DNA of 62,070 bases from Acanthamoeba lenticulata. Lineage: Eukaryota; Discosea; Longamoebia; Acanthamoebidae. Positions 43,364 to 53,200 of the stretch are shown one piece after another. Both the position numbers and the translations under genes were made by a program. Where the stretch lies: NCBI GenBank assembly GCA_002179805.1, contig NAVB01000706.1, positions 1-62,070 of the forward strand. The letters are read 5' to 3'. Within the stretch, counting starts at the first letter, position 1; each line of letters opens with the position of its first letter. The notes beneath the pieces are model-generated. The model worked only from the letters and a program-made list of their open reading frames with translations. It did no database searches and was not told the DNA's origin.

Positions 43364-44180
43364 CGTGTTGGCGCGGAGAAGAAAGAAAAGAGAGAACAAG
43401 ACCAGAAACCGCACCTTCAGTGAGCCTTTAAGCGGAACGATGCAAACCGCCGGGCAGTTGTTGACTTTAATTCGTTTACGTGACCCAATAAGATTGGTCG
43501 TTGTGATTAAGCTCCACTAATACTACTTTCTTAATCATTACCTGCATACATCAGCAATTCGCCTGGCTGCTCGTGAGACTCACGCTTGTACGCGGCGGCC
43601 GCGCGGGAGGGCCACCAGCCCGATTTACGGTGGCTCCTGGCAGAGGGCTGCCCATTAGGGCCGCGAAAGGTGCCCATGTCGACGCGAGCACCCATCGTGG
43701 GACTAGCGAGCGGTCAGTGTGACCGCGGCCACATTGCCGCCCCGTTAAAGCAAACGTTAGTGTTGGGCCCACTCGATCTCTATCATGGGGGATGTAGTGA
43801 TTGGTTTCAAAGGCGTGGTTGACCCATTAATGGTCGTTGATGTCTCAGGCGAAATCTCTTCAGCACGACCCCAATGTTGGCAAAAACGAGTTGCTCATGT
43901 TGGAGTTTATCCGTCTCTCCTTTGTGGATGAAGAGCAAAACGAGGAAAAGAGGAGTTACGGTCGCAGTTTCTCGCTACCGGATCAAGCCATCTATAACAG
44001 GGTCGCCGGAGTTGGCGCAGGCTTGATCTTGTACGAAGTTTCTCATCACAGCACGCCGGTTCAGAATAAAACGCTTCTTTTCTTCTCAACAGCCCAAGTT
44101 TCCTACAAGTAGCTGCTGGTGACCCACTCACAGTCATCTTCATCACTCTCTACACACACAAGTCACAACTCCCCAGCATC
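43364..44180. promoter_or_regulatory. 0.8 kb divergent region between two related surface-protein genes
   Basis: No confident gene. A short plus-strand frame at 43840-44112 (MSQAKSLQHD...) has a plausible ATG but no splice partner or homology, and I do not call it. The two flanking genes share an ectodomain and are head to head, so this is probably a shared promoter derived from a local duplication. Confidence 0.4.
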
Positions 44181-45030
44181 ATGAAGAGATTTGTTGTCTT
44201 CTTCTGCTTCGCCCTGCTTGCTCTGACCTTGGTCGCTGCTGACACGGACTTGAGCAATGATGAGGTGAGCGTCAGCGTTGCCGGTCGATCGGGCAAGATT
44301 AAGTTCTGGGTTCCTGAGCGGTCGAACGAGAAGTACACCCTCACCTTCGACTCGCTGTGCGAGACCTCCCCTAAGGACTGCGTCAACACCTTTGCCTCGC
44401 AGGAGTTCAACTTCTCTTCGCTTTCGAATGTGACCTTTCACAACATCTCTGCCCAGATGGTGACCTTCAACTCTGTCCTCTCGACCTCGAAGCAGTCCAA
44501 CGTCAAGTTGGTCGCCGACCTGTACGTGTTCCGTGAGGCCGGCACCTACTCGGTGGGAGAGCAGAACTTCACCGTGGCCGAGAACAGCTTCAAGTGGTCG
44601 ATCAACATCTCCGGCTGGTCGTTTGCTGACGATTCCAACCAGCTCGAGCTGACTCTTGGCCTCCAGCACCCGAGCTACAAGGCCTCGTGGGACGCCGAGA
44701 ACTACACCCTCTCCTACACCGGCGTACGCTTAAGAACCCTTTCCTCGCCAAGATCACACCAGTGACCAACCATTCACCTTCATTCGCCAACAGGAGGACG
44801 CCGTCATGCAGTTCGCAAAGACGGCCACCTACGACGGCGACCGTGAGGATGCCGTGGCCATCACCACCCGTGTGAAGGGCTCCAATGTTGACATCGTCCT
44901 CGCCTTCAACTCGGCCAGGTCGAGCATCTGGTACGACCCGGTCACTACCTTGGCTACCACTGGTTCCACGACGTCGGCCGCCAGCTCCCTCTTCTCCGCT
45001 CTCCGCCCATTTTATAATCTTATTGTATAA
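44181..45030 (+). CDS. Secreted protein consisting mainly of the shared ectodomain, 259 aa
   Basis: Exon 1 is 44181-44723 and exon 2 is 44794-45030, total 780 nt. A signal peptide covers residues 1 to about 20 (VVFFCFALLALTLVAA). The single domain is rich in Asn sites (NFSSL, NVTF, NISA, NFTV and NIS), so heavy N-glycosylation is likely. It has NFTVAENSFKWSINIS, aligned with the KWTVDIE and KWSINLT positions of the two other genes, and ends in IWYDPVT, matching HYDPQV and EYDPSI. The last 25 residues are Thr/Ser then FSALRPFYNLIV, weakly hydrophobic; a GPI signal is possible but not convincing. Nothing is known about function. Confidence 0.8.
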
Positions 45031-45116
45031 TCATTTTAATATCTTTAAAACAATTTTCCCCCTTTTTCTTCAAAGGCTTAACTTAAAACATGGCGCAGAG
45101 CCTCAGAGACTGGGCT

Positions 45117-46967
45117 TTAGTGCTCGCAGAAGGAGAAGGGCCGCTCCCAGAAGCGGTTGTTGGCGTCGATGTAGTACTTGCGCTCGTGCATGAGGGTTTC
45201 GCGGTGCTTCTCGGCCTCTTCCTTGGTGAAGCCCCACTTGGCCGCCTCGGTGATCATCACCACGAGCTCGCGCGGCAGCCCACGCCCGCTCAGCACCTTG
45301 CACGCGGCCTCGGCCAGCGCGCGGGCGACCAGACGCCGCTGGACCTGCCACTGCTGCGGCGGGATGTCGAGCGACGACTTGACGCGCTCGGCGGGGTCGA
45401 CCACGAAGAAGCAGAGGATCTTGCGGACGCCCGGCTCCTGGCCGTCGTTGCGCATGCCCTTGACCCGGTGCTGGAGGTCGTTGGCAAAGACCAGGCAGCG
45501 GCCGGCCGGGGTCGGCACACTGCCCAGGTTGACGTTGAAGTTCCACCCCTGGCCGGCGTCCCCGCGGTCGCCCATCGAGTTGTACCGCTTGGTGCGGAAG
45601 GCCAGGCAGGTGTCGGCCGACAGGTGCGGCGAGGTCGAGTAGTAATAAATGCCCGACGCGGCGATGCGCTCCTGCGGCATGCCCTCGACGTGCCACGAGC
45701 CGTCGTAATTCTGGCCCGGCTGGAGCACGTAGTTGGCCGCCTTGACCACGACCTGCAGCCGTCGGCCGTAGACGCGCTGCTCGCCGCCCGGGAGCACGGC
45801 GGCGAACAGGGGCAAGAACAGGCGGAAGACTTGGGCGATCGTGTCGTAGAGCTCCGGGTGGCGCGCGCGGTCGAGGTTGTTGATGTAGGTCGCGATGCTC
45901 ACTTCGCCGTCGGGCGCCACGTCAAACTCGGCGGGCAGCCACTGGTAGATGGACTTGGTCGTGAAGGCGTCGAGCTCGCGCTCCTCGTTCCGGTAATCGC
46001 GCTCCGTATCAGGGTCCAATCCCAAGTCCTCCCACTGATCGAGTGAGTCCTCGGCGTCGTCCTCATCACCATCCTCATCGTCAGCCTTCTTCTCATCGTC
46101 CTTTTCATCCTCCTCCTCATCGTCATCACGAGCCTTGCTCTTGGTTGGTGTTGATGCTGTTGAGGACTGAGGCGCCTTCGAGGCCACGACAGCGCCGGTA
46201 CCACTGCTATCATCGTGGGCGGCGACAGCAGTGACGTCGGCTGAGGGCCCGCCCGGAGCGGACCGCTCAAAGCTGACGCCGCGGACGTAGGGGTAGAGCG
46301 ACGGGTGGATGAGGTCCTGGACCTTGCCGTCGGAGCCCGGGTGGAAGTCCTTGTCCGGCACGTTGGCAATGGCGTCGAGCTGCGCCTCGAGGCGCGTCCG
46401 GAGGTCGTCTGGCACGGCGCCGTCGACATAACGCACACGGTCGATGTCGGTGCGCTCGCGGATCCGGTAGGTGTGGCCGTCGGGGCCTTTGAACTTGCGA
46501 TCGTTCCAGAGGCCCCTCATGTCCTCCTCCACGCGGTAATCATCGTCCTCGTCATCCACGGGCCAGCCGTACTTCTCGTCAACCCTCGTGCTGGGTACGC
46601 TCAGCGTGCAGGCAAAGTTCGGGCCAGAATCACCACCACCTCTGCTGCCGGCCACGGCTTCGGCCAGCAGCCTGCGCAGAGCGACGGCGATGGAGGCGCC
46701 GGAGGCGCCCTGCTGGGCGGCCTCGAGGGCGTAGCGCCGGGCGATGTCCGGGTCGGCCACTTTGCGCTGCCACTCGGGTTTCTTGCGGAGGGCCTTCATG
46801 ATGGACTTCACGTGCGCTTCGTTGACCTCTCCCTCGAACGTGGGCCGGACCCGCTTGTTTAGAGGTGACGAGTGTGGGTCAGAAGCAATAGATTTTTCGG
46901 CGGCAGGGTCGGGCGTCGAATCTACAAGGCTGGCGCCGCTAAAACGTTGAGCCCGTGTGCGCTTCAT
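45117..46967 (-). CDS. DUF4246-family protein (2OG-dioxygenase-like), 616 aa
   Basis: Single exon. The core resembles DUF4246 (PF14033) of fungi. The pattern NYVLQPGQNYDGSWHVEG, then IAASGIYYYSTSPHLS and CLAFR, gives the expected HxE-type histidine (WHVEG) and downstream LVFANDLQHRV with a second histidine, suggesting Fe(II) binding in a jelly-roll. An acidic, Asp/Glu/Lys-rich linker (coded at about 46140-46020) is inserted. The start at 46967 (MKRTRAQRFSG) is the first ATG in frame; the frame is open upstream but overlaps the 3' region of the next gene. The substrate is unknown. The family is chiefly fungal, so its phylogeny in amoebae is worth checking. Stop 45117 is tail to tail with the previous gene. 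Confidence 0.8.
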   Translation of the reverse strand: MKRTRAQRFSGASLVDSTPDPAAEKSIASDPHSSPLNKRVRPTFEGEVNEAHVKSIMKALRKKPEWQRKVADPDIARRYALEAAQQGASGASIAVALRRLLAEAVAGSRGGGDSGPNFACTLSVPSTRVDEKYGWPVDDEDDDYRVEEDMRGLWNDRKFKGPDGHTYRIRERTDIDRVRYVDGAVPDDLRTRLEAQLDAIANVPDKDFHPGSDGKVQDLIHPSLYPYVRGVSFERSAPGGPSADVTAVAAHDDSSGTGAVVASKAPQSSTASTPTKSKARDDDEEEDEKDDEKKADDEDGDEDDAEDSLDQWEDLGLDPDTERDYRNEERELDAFTTKSIYQWLPAEFDVAPDGEVSIATYINNLDRARHPELYDTIAQVFRLFLPLFAAVLPGGEQRVYGRRLQVVVKAANYVLQPGQNYDGSWHVEGMPQERIAASGIYYYSTSPHLSADTCLAFRTKRYNSMGDRGDAGQGWNFNVNLGSVPTPAGRCLVFANDLQHRVKGMRNDGQEPGVRKILCFFVVDPAERVKSSLDIPPQQWQVQRRLVARALAEAACKVLSGRGLPRELVVMITEAAKWGFTKEEAEKHRETLMHERKYYIDANNRFWERPFSFCEH

Positions 46968-47046
46968 GGTTGTGCTCCGGTTTGTTCTTTGGGCCGCAAT
47001 AAAATAATTTGCCTTTGACATCTGTCGACACGAATTCAACATATTC

Positions 47047-48453
47047 TTAATAGTACTCTTCGGCACACGGACAGCCATTGGCTCGGGCCCACTCAAACAC
47101 ATGGTAATGCCGCCCCTTGACTGCGTACGCGCACGTGGCCTCGTCCCACGGGCAGCCGTTGGCTCGCGCCCATTTGAGTACCTCGAGATGACCTCCATAC
47201 GCGGCGAGCGAACACGTCGACTTGTCCCAAGGGCAGCCGTTGGCACGCAGCCACTGAAGCACCTCCATTCGCCCTTGCACAGCTGCGCTGGCACACGCCT
47301 GGGCGCTCCACTCGCAGCCGTTGGACCGCGCCCACTTGAGGACCTCGAGGTGTCCGCCTTCCGCTGCCCCAGCGATCGTGTCCGCGTCCCACGGACAATC
47401 ATTGTCGCGCGCCCACTGGAGGACGTGGAGATGACCTCCCTCGGCCGCTTTCCGGCATGTGGCCTCGTCCAGCGGGCAGCCATTGGCGTGCATCCACTGA
47501 AGCATCTCGAGACGGCCGGTCGCCGCCGCCTCGCCGCTTGTCAGCGCGTCCATTCGGCAGCCGTTGGCGTGCGCCCACTTGAGGACCTCGAAATGGCCGC
47601 CCGCTGCGGCGCCATCGCAGATCTCGCTGTTCCAAGGGCAGCCGTTGGCGCGCAGCCACTGGAGCACCTCCAGATGGCCTTCCGTGGCTGCCGCTGTGCT
47701 CGTGTGCAAGCCCCAAGGGCAGCCGTTGGCGCGCAGCCATTGCAAAATCTCGAGATGGCCTCCTCGTGCCGCGCCGCTGGACGTCTCAGAGTCCCACGGG
47801 CAGCCGTTGGCGTGCAGCCACTGCAGGACGTCGAGGTGGCCGCCCTTGGCCGCTTCCTCGCATGTTTTCTTGTCCCAGGGGCAGCCGTTGGCCAGGGCCC
47901 ACCGGAGCACGTCGAGATGGCCGCCTCGAGCCGCACTGGCGCATGTGGCCTCGTCCCACGGACAGCCGTTCCCGCGCAGCCACTGAAGCACGTCGAGGTG
48001 GCCGCCTCGAGCTGCGCTGGCGCATGTGTTCTTGTCCCATGGGCAGCCGTTGGCGTGTGTCCACTGAAGCACGTCGAGATGGCCGCCTCGAGCCGCGCTG
48101 GCGCATGTGGCCTTGTCCCATGCGCAGCCGTTGGCCTGAGCCCACTTGAGCACGTCGAGGTGACCGCCTCCAGCCGCGCTGGCGCACGTGTTCGAGTCCC
48201 ACGGGCAGCCGTTCGCCCTCAGCCACCGGAGCACCGAAAGCCAGCCCTTGGCGGCCGCGCTGGCGCACGTCAGCTTGCGCCTGGCCTCCACGGACGGCGT
48301 TGAGGTAGCCTCGGAGATAAGGGGAAGAAGGTGGTCCAGGGCGTGGCGCCAGCGGCGGCACACGGCACGGGACAAGGGCAACGAGAGCGGGTCAACATAG
48401 CTCAAGATGAGACCCACCAACTCGACCATCAAGTCGTCCGCCGTGGCCTGCAT
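47047..48453 (-). CDS. F-box protein with about 14 NGCPWD ankyrin-like repeats, 468 aa
   Basis: Single exon. The N terminus reads LMVELVGLILSYVDPLSLPL, then AVCRRWRHAL, a short F-box. It is followed by fifteen NGC cores (14 complete units) of about 27 residues with the pattern NGCPWDxxTCxxAAxGGHLxVLxWLxA. The repeats are ankyrin-like helix pairs with a conserved Cys and Trp-Asp. This repeat type is known in amoebae, oomycetes and in large numbers in Pandoravirus and related giant viruses, where F-box plus repeats act on SCF complexes. The intronless structure in an intron-rich neighbourhood is compatible with recent duplication or transfer, but the GC-rich codon use is like that of its neighbours. 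Confidence 0.9.
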   Translation of the reverse strand: MQATADDLMVELVGLILSYVDPLSLPLSRAVCRRWRHALDHLLPLISEATSTPSVEARRKLTCASAAAKGWLSVLRWLRANGCPWDSNTCASAAGGGHLDVLKWAQANGCAWDKATCASAARGGHLDVLQWTHANGCPWDKNTCASAARGGHLDVLQWLRGNGCPWDEATCASAARGGHLDVLRWALANGCPWDKKTCEEAAKGGHLDVLQWLHANGCPWDSETSSGAARGGHLEILQWLRANGCPWGLHTSTAAATEGHLEVLQWLRANGCPWNSEICDGAAAGGHFEVLKWAHANGCRMDALTSGEAAATGRLEMLQWMHANGCPLDEATCRKAAEGGHLHVLQWARDNDCPWDADTIAGAAEGGHLEVLKWARSNGCEWSAQACASAAVQGRMEVLQWLRANGCPWDKSTCSLAAYGGHLEVLKWARANGCPWDEATCAYAVKGRHYHVFEWARANGCPCAEEYY

Positions 48454-48685
48454 CTCCGGCTACTTGAGGATCTTTGAGGCCAAGTCTTTTTTTTCGTTTT
48501 CTTTTTCTTTTTCGTTCTTTCTTGCTTTCCCCGAGTTGACAGTGTTGGCCAATAAGGCTTGGCGTTGCGACGTGCATGTCCGAGCCTGCGGTCAACTTCC
48601 TCGACGACAACGACGGCGATCCACTGTAGAGTGATCTCAAACGTACAATCAACAAAAACGCAAATTTTATGGAAGAGGCGGGTAG

Positions 48686-50195
48686 TCACGACGCCCCGTA
48701 GGCGATGAAGCAGTGAAAGACCGACGAATCAAGCGAATGGTACTGATAAGGCAGGTCGAGTGCCACCGCCAGAAAGTAGAGGAATTGATGGAACGTGAGA
48801 CCCTCTTCCTCCTTCTTCTCCCTGCTCTTCTTCTTCTTGTTCTTCTTGTTCTTCCTCCTCTTTTCCTTCTTCCTCAAGGTCAACTCGCTCAGCACCTTCC
48901 TCCAGAGCTGCTCGAAAGCCTACACACCTTCATGTCAGCTCCTGTGCTGTGCTCACCCAGTGGCGCAGGAACGTACCACGGGCAATGGATCCACGTCCAG
49001 TTGGAAGGAGTTGGCCGTGTTGATTCTGTGCTCCCACACGTCCCTTGGTTCGCCTAGTCAAAGGCAACGCTTGTTGAGAATAAAAGTAGATTGGTCATTA
49101 GGCGTTTTGATTGGCACCCGCGAGCGAGATCCTGTAGGTCGCGTGATGGTCGGACAAGAGCGAGCCCCTGGTGTACTGGCCGGCCACGCAGTAGCGCGAG
49201 AGAAGGGTCACATAAACGGCTTTCTTGCTCGCCGAGTACATCGGTCCTGAAAACGCAACAACGTCGAGCCAAATGTCGTGTGTTTCAGCAGCTGGAAGAG
49301 CGCTCGACCGCGGCCGTACCGTGGCAATCCTGGTCGGCGTCGATGGTGAGGCGTGTCGTGAGCACAAGCATGCGGACCTGCTGGCACTGCCTCTTCGTCA
49401 TCAACTTGGGCTCCTGCAGCTTGCAGGTCTTGAATAAGTCTTCTTCATCACTAAACACTGCCTCAAGTTCAAGATCTTCTTCTTGTTCTTTTCCCTTTTC
49501 AACGTTCTCGTCGTTGTCTTTTTCTGTGCCTCCTTCGCCGTCGACGTCATCGGCCTCGCCAGCAGCGAGCCACTCGTCCATGAGTCCCTCGAACTTGTCG
49601 CGCTGTGCCACGAGAGCGGCCTCCTTGGCCAGCAGCTTGAGGCCTTCCGCACGGTGCGGCGCCACGTCGGCCAGCAGCCTCCGCCAGGACAGCTCGGGAT
49701 CTGCATTCGTCAAAGTCAGCAAGGCCAGGCAGGAGCATCACCAACGCGATGATGATGACGATGAGGAGCACCCATGGCGAGGAAGGCCGAGCACCAGACC
49801 CCGTTTCGGAGAGGACCGCTCTCGGCCGGCGTCCAGACGACGCGCTTCCGCGACTGGGCAAAGAAGGCGTTCATGGCGCTGGCCCCGCGGAGAAGCACGA
49901 GCTCGTGGAGCGCGTCGGTGATGGCCTCGCCCCAGTGCCGCCGGAACAAGGGACGCCACACGTCCTCGGAGCCCGCCAAGCGGTGGAATGTGTGGCACGT
50001 GCAGGCGAGCCGCAGCAGGTCAGGTGGGGCCGCGTCCAGTTGTTGGCAGACCGCCACAAGCACCTCTTCTGGCAAGCCAGTGAGCTGCAACTGGACGCGC
50101 TCCTCGTCTTCTTCTTCTTCTTCTTCTTCCTTTCTCTTTGGTCTCTTTGTTTTTCCGAACCTCTTCTTGCGCTCTTCTTGTCCTCTTCTCTTCAT
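48686..50195 (-). CDS. F-box protein, 414 aa
   Basis: Five exons (50195-49772, 49700-49320, 49246-49118, 49053-48977, 48919-48686) total 1245 nt. The N terminus is basic then acidic (EEEEEEEDEERV). The F-box LTGLPEEVLVAVCQQL followed by LLRLACTCHTFHRLAG and VWRPLFRRHW fits the FBXO pattern. The C-terminal half resembles a substrate-binding domain of unknown type: SRYCVAGQYTRGSLLSD, YRISLAGEPRDVWEHRIN, then a lysine-rich linker (KEKRRKNKKNKKKK) and FLYFLAVALDLPYQY. The last two exons are found only by splicing (GTGCC and GTACG donors), but the phases agree. An SCF substrate adaptor role is inferred. Confidence 0.8.
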
Positions 50196-50298
50196 GTTCT
50201 CCTCTCACCGAAGAAAATTTTTATGTTTTGTTGCACAAGAGAACATGAGTTTCTTCCGAAGAACCCAATTAAAATGAGCCAATGGGCAAACAGAGGGC

Positions 50299-53200
50299 TT
50301 AAAGCGAGAGGAGGAAGGCGAGGGGCAGGTGCTCGGTCGCGGCGTCGGACAAGGCCGACGCGGAGAAGGCCGGGCAAGGCGCCTCTGGGGCGGCCACGTC
50401 GTCGTCCTCGGACGGGGCGGCGAGGGCCTGCTGGACGCGGCAGGCGACGTGGGCCAGCATCGGGTTGAGGCTCTCCACGGCCGCCAGGCTCGACGTCGCC
50501 GCGGCCAGGTCGGCCTCGAGCTTCTTAAACGACGCCGCCGCCGCGGGGACGTGCGGCAGCAAGGCGGCCACCACCGTGAGGAGCCGCACGAGCAAGCCAA
50601 ACACATGGCGCTGGTAGCTCGTCCACTTGCCCCACACGGCCAGCTCCGTGGCCTCGTCCTGCTGGCGCGCCAGCAGCCACGCAGCCGCGCGGCGCAGGAG
50701 GCGCGCCTGGGCGGCGGCCGTCCGCTGCACGAAGCGGCGGACGAGCTCCCCGCTGGCGCTCTCGGCCTCGGCTTCGGCCTCGGCGAGGAAGGACGAGATG
50801 GCGATGGGCAGGTGCTTGGCCGCCATCTGCACGCGGAGGAGCTCCTCCTCGTACCAGTTGTCGGCCTCCTTCTCAAACAGGACGTTGCCAAAGCTGCCCC
50901 AGGTCTCGCCCCGAGCCAGGTAGCCAAACTCGACCTCGAACCGCGTCGGGTCAAACGACGCCGAAGACAGCTCGCTGGCATCAGCCGAGGCGGCGGCGGC
51001 CGCCAGGCTGCGGCCGTCCTGCTGGCCCAGCAGCGCCTCGGCCAGCTCGGCTAGTGACGGCGCCGCCTCGGTGTCGGCGTCGGCTTTGGTCTCCTCGAGC
51101 TCCATCGCGTCGGCGTCGCCTTTGCCGGTGGCGGCGGGCGCGGGGAGGAGGCGCTCGAGAAGGAAGACGAGGTAGTGGGGCGACGAGGCAAAGTGCTCAG
51201 AGAGGAAGGCAAAGGCCAGCTCGTAGGCGGCCGTGGGCGAGAGCAAGGCTGACGCGGGCGAGAACGAGGCAAAGGTGGGCTCGAAGAAGCCGCCCGACTC
51301 GCCCGACTCGCCCCTGCTGGCCGACGACGCGGCCAGCGTGACCGTGGTCGACACGAGGAAGGCCGCCTCGTCGCGCACGGCGTCGTCATCGTCCTCGAGC
51401 AGCCGCACGACGATGGCCCAGGCCGTCAGCGCCGTGCGCTCCAGCGCCCGCGCGAGCGCCTCGGAACCGCGGCCGACGGCTGCCAACGGCCGGTACTCGG
51501 CGCACACGCGCGAGGCGTGGATCGAGCGAGCGACGGCGAAGCGGAACGACCACTCCATGTCCGGCTGCGAGTGGCGCGCGATGACGTCGGACCAGGCGGT
51601 CAGCACGCCGACCACGGCCTCGACGCCCAGGCGGGCCACGGCCTCGTCGCGCCGCGCCAGCAGCTGCGCGAGGCACGCGCCCATAAAGGTGACCACGTTC
51701 TCGCGGACGGCCCCGTGGGACCACCGCGCCAGCAGGCCGCGCAGGCGGTCAAACAGCGGAAGAAGCCCGGCCTCGGCTTCGGCCTTGGCTTCGGCTCCGA
51801 AGAGGGCCTCGTCGGGCAGCGGCAGGGGGATGGCCGAGAGGAGCGCGAGGAGGTGCTTCATGCACGCGTGGTGCGACTCGACGTCGAGCCGCGCCAGCAT
51901 CGCGGCCTGGACCCGCCGCCAGTCAAACAGCTGGAAATTGTCCGCCTTGGCGTCATCGACCGAGCCTTGAAGGGCCTTAAGGGCAAATTTGATGGCGAGC
52001 GCGCGCACTTCGTAGTCGCGGTCGGCCCCGGCCAGCTCGAGCAGGCGCGTGGTGACCCGCGCCCGCAGGGCCTCGCGCCCAACTTGTTCCTCTTGGCCGC
52101 GGCCCTGCTCGACGAGCGCGGCGAGCTCGAGCGTGGCGGCCTTCTTGCGCAGCGTGGCCGACATGACGTGGCTCTTGGCGGCGAGCAGCAGCGGCGACGG
52201 CGCCTGGTCGGCCGCGGGCAGACGCGACTCGGCGTCGAGGACGAGGAGCGACGAGACCCAGCGGGCGGAGCGCTCCTTGAGGTTGGCCGAGAAGGGGACG
52301 AGCGCGGCGATGATCGTGAGGAATTCGCTCTGGACGGGCGGGCACACGATCCCCAGCAGGAGCAGCTCCTTTGCCTGCACGCTGGCCACCGCCGCCTCGA
52401 TGATGGCTACAACACATTCCAGACATACCAGACGTCAGCAAGGCCTCGACTTGAGCGACAGAAAATGAAAAGGAGGGCAACGTACAGGCCTTGAGGGCGT
52501 CGTTGTTGGAGGTCAGGTGGGCTTCGATGATGTATCGAATCTGGAGCAGCGCGCCATGCGCCAGGTTGTGGTTGATGTTGGCTACCAAAGAAACGACAAC
52601 AACATGCGCACATGCGTCAGCCAAGGTTAATCCAATCAGGACTTGTTGTCGACCGGGGGGATTCTTGTACCGGCGTTATCGGGAATGGAGGCAAAGAGGG
52701 AAGTGATGAAGGCGGCGATGTTCTCCGGCGGGACGAGAGGGACCAGCGCGCGTGCGGCCATCTCGCGCACCTTGAAGTTGGAGTTGGCGCTGCAGCGGGT
52801 CACCAGCGGGATGAAGGCCTCGGGCGAGAGCTGGGGCCGGCTGCCCTCGCCGGGCTTGACCTTCTTCTTGTTGGTCGTCTTGAGCGTGAACGGCATCAAA
52901 CGCGACAGCAGCACGAGCATCGGGTAGATGCTGCTGTACATGATCGCGTTGTCCCTCTGCAAAGAACGAAAACGAAGAAAAGAACGAAGCATTTTAAACA
53001 TGAAATGAAACAGAATTAAAACGAAACCTAAATAGAGATGAGCCTGCACCTTCTCGCCGAGGGTGATCTGCTCCTGGAACTTCTGGAGGAGGAAGGGGTA
53101 GAGGCGCGGGAAGCGCGAGAAGAACTGCGGGAAAGTGGCCGCGTTCTTCTTGGAGAGCTCGTCGCGCACGAGCTTTGGCGCCACAACGCGCTCGACGATC

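Noticed and set aside
43840..44112. Short plus-strand ORF (about 90 codons) between the two surface genes
   Set aside because: No splice partners, no homology and average composition; left uncalled.
46968..47483. Upstream extension of the DUF4246 frame to give 788 aa
   Set aside because: The extra 170 residues are Arg/Ser shadow of the repeat gene that occupies 47047-48453 on the same strand; the 46967 ATG fits.
47101..48303. 400-residue plus-strand open frame opposite the NGCPWD repeats
   Set aside because: Periodic shadow of the repeats; no homology of its own.
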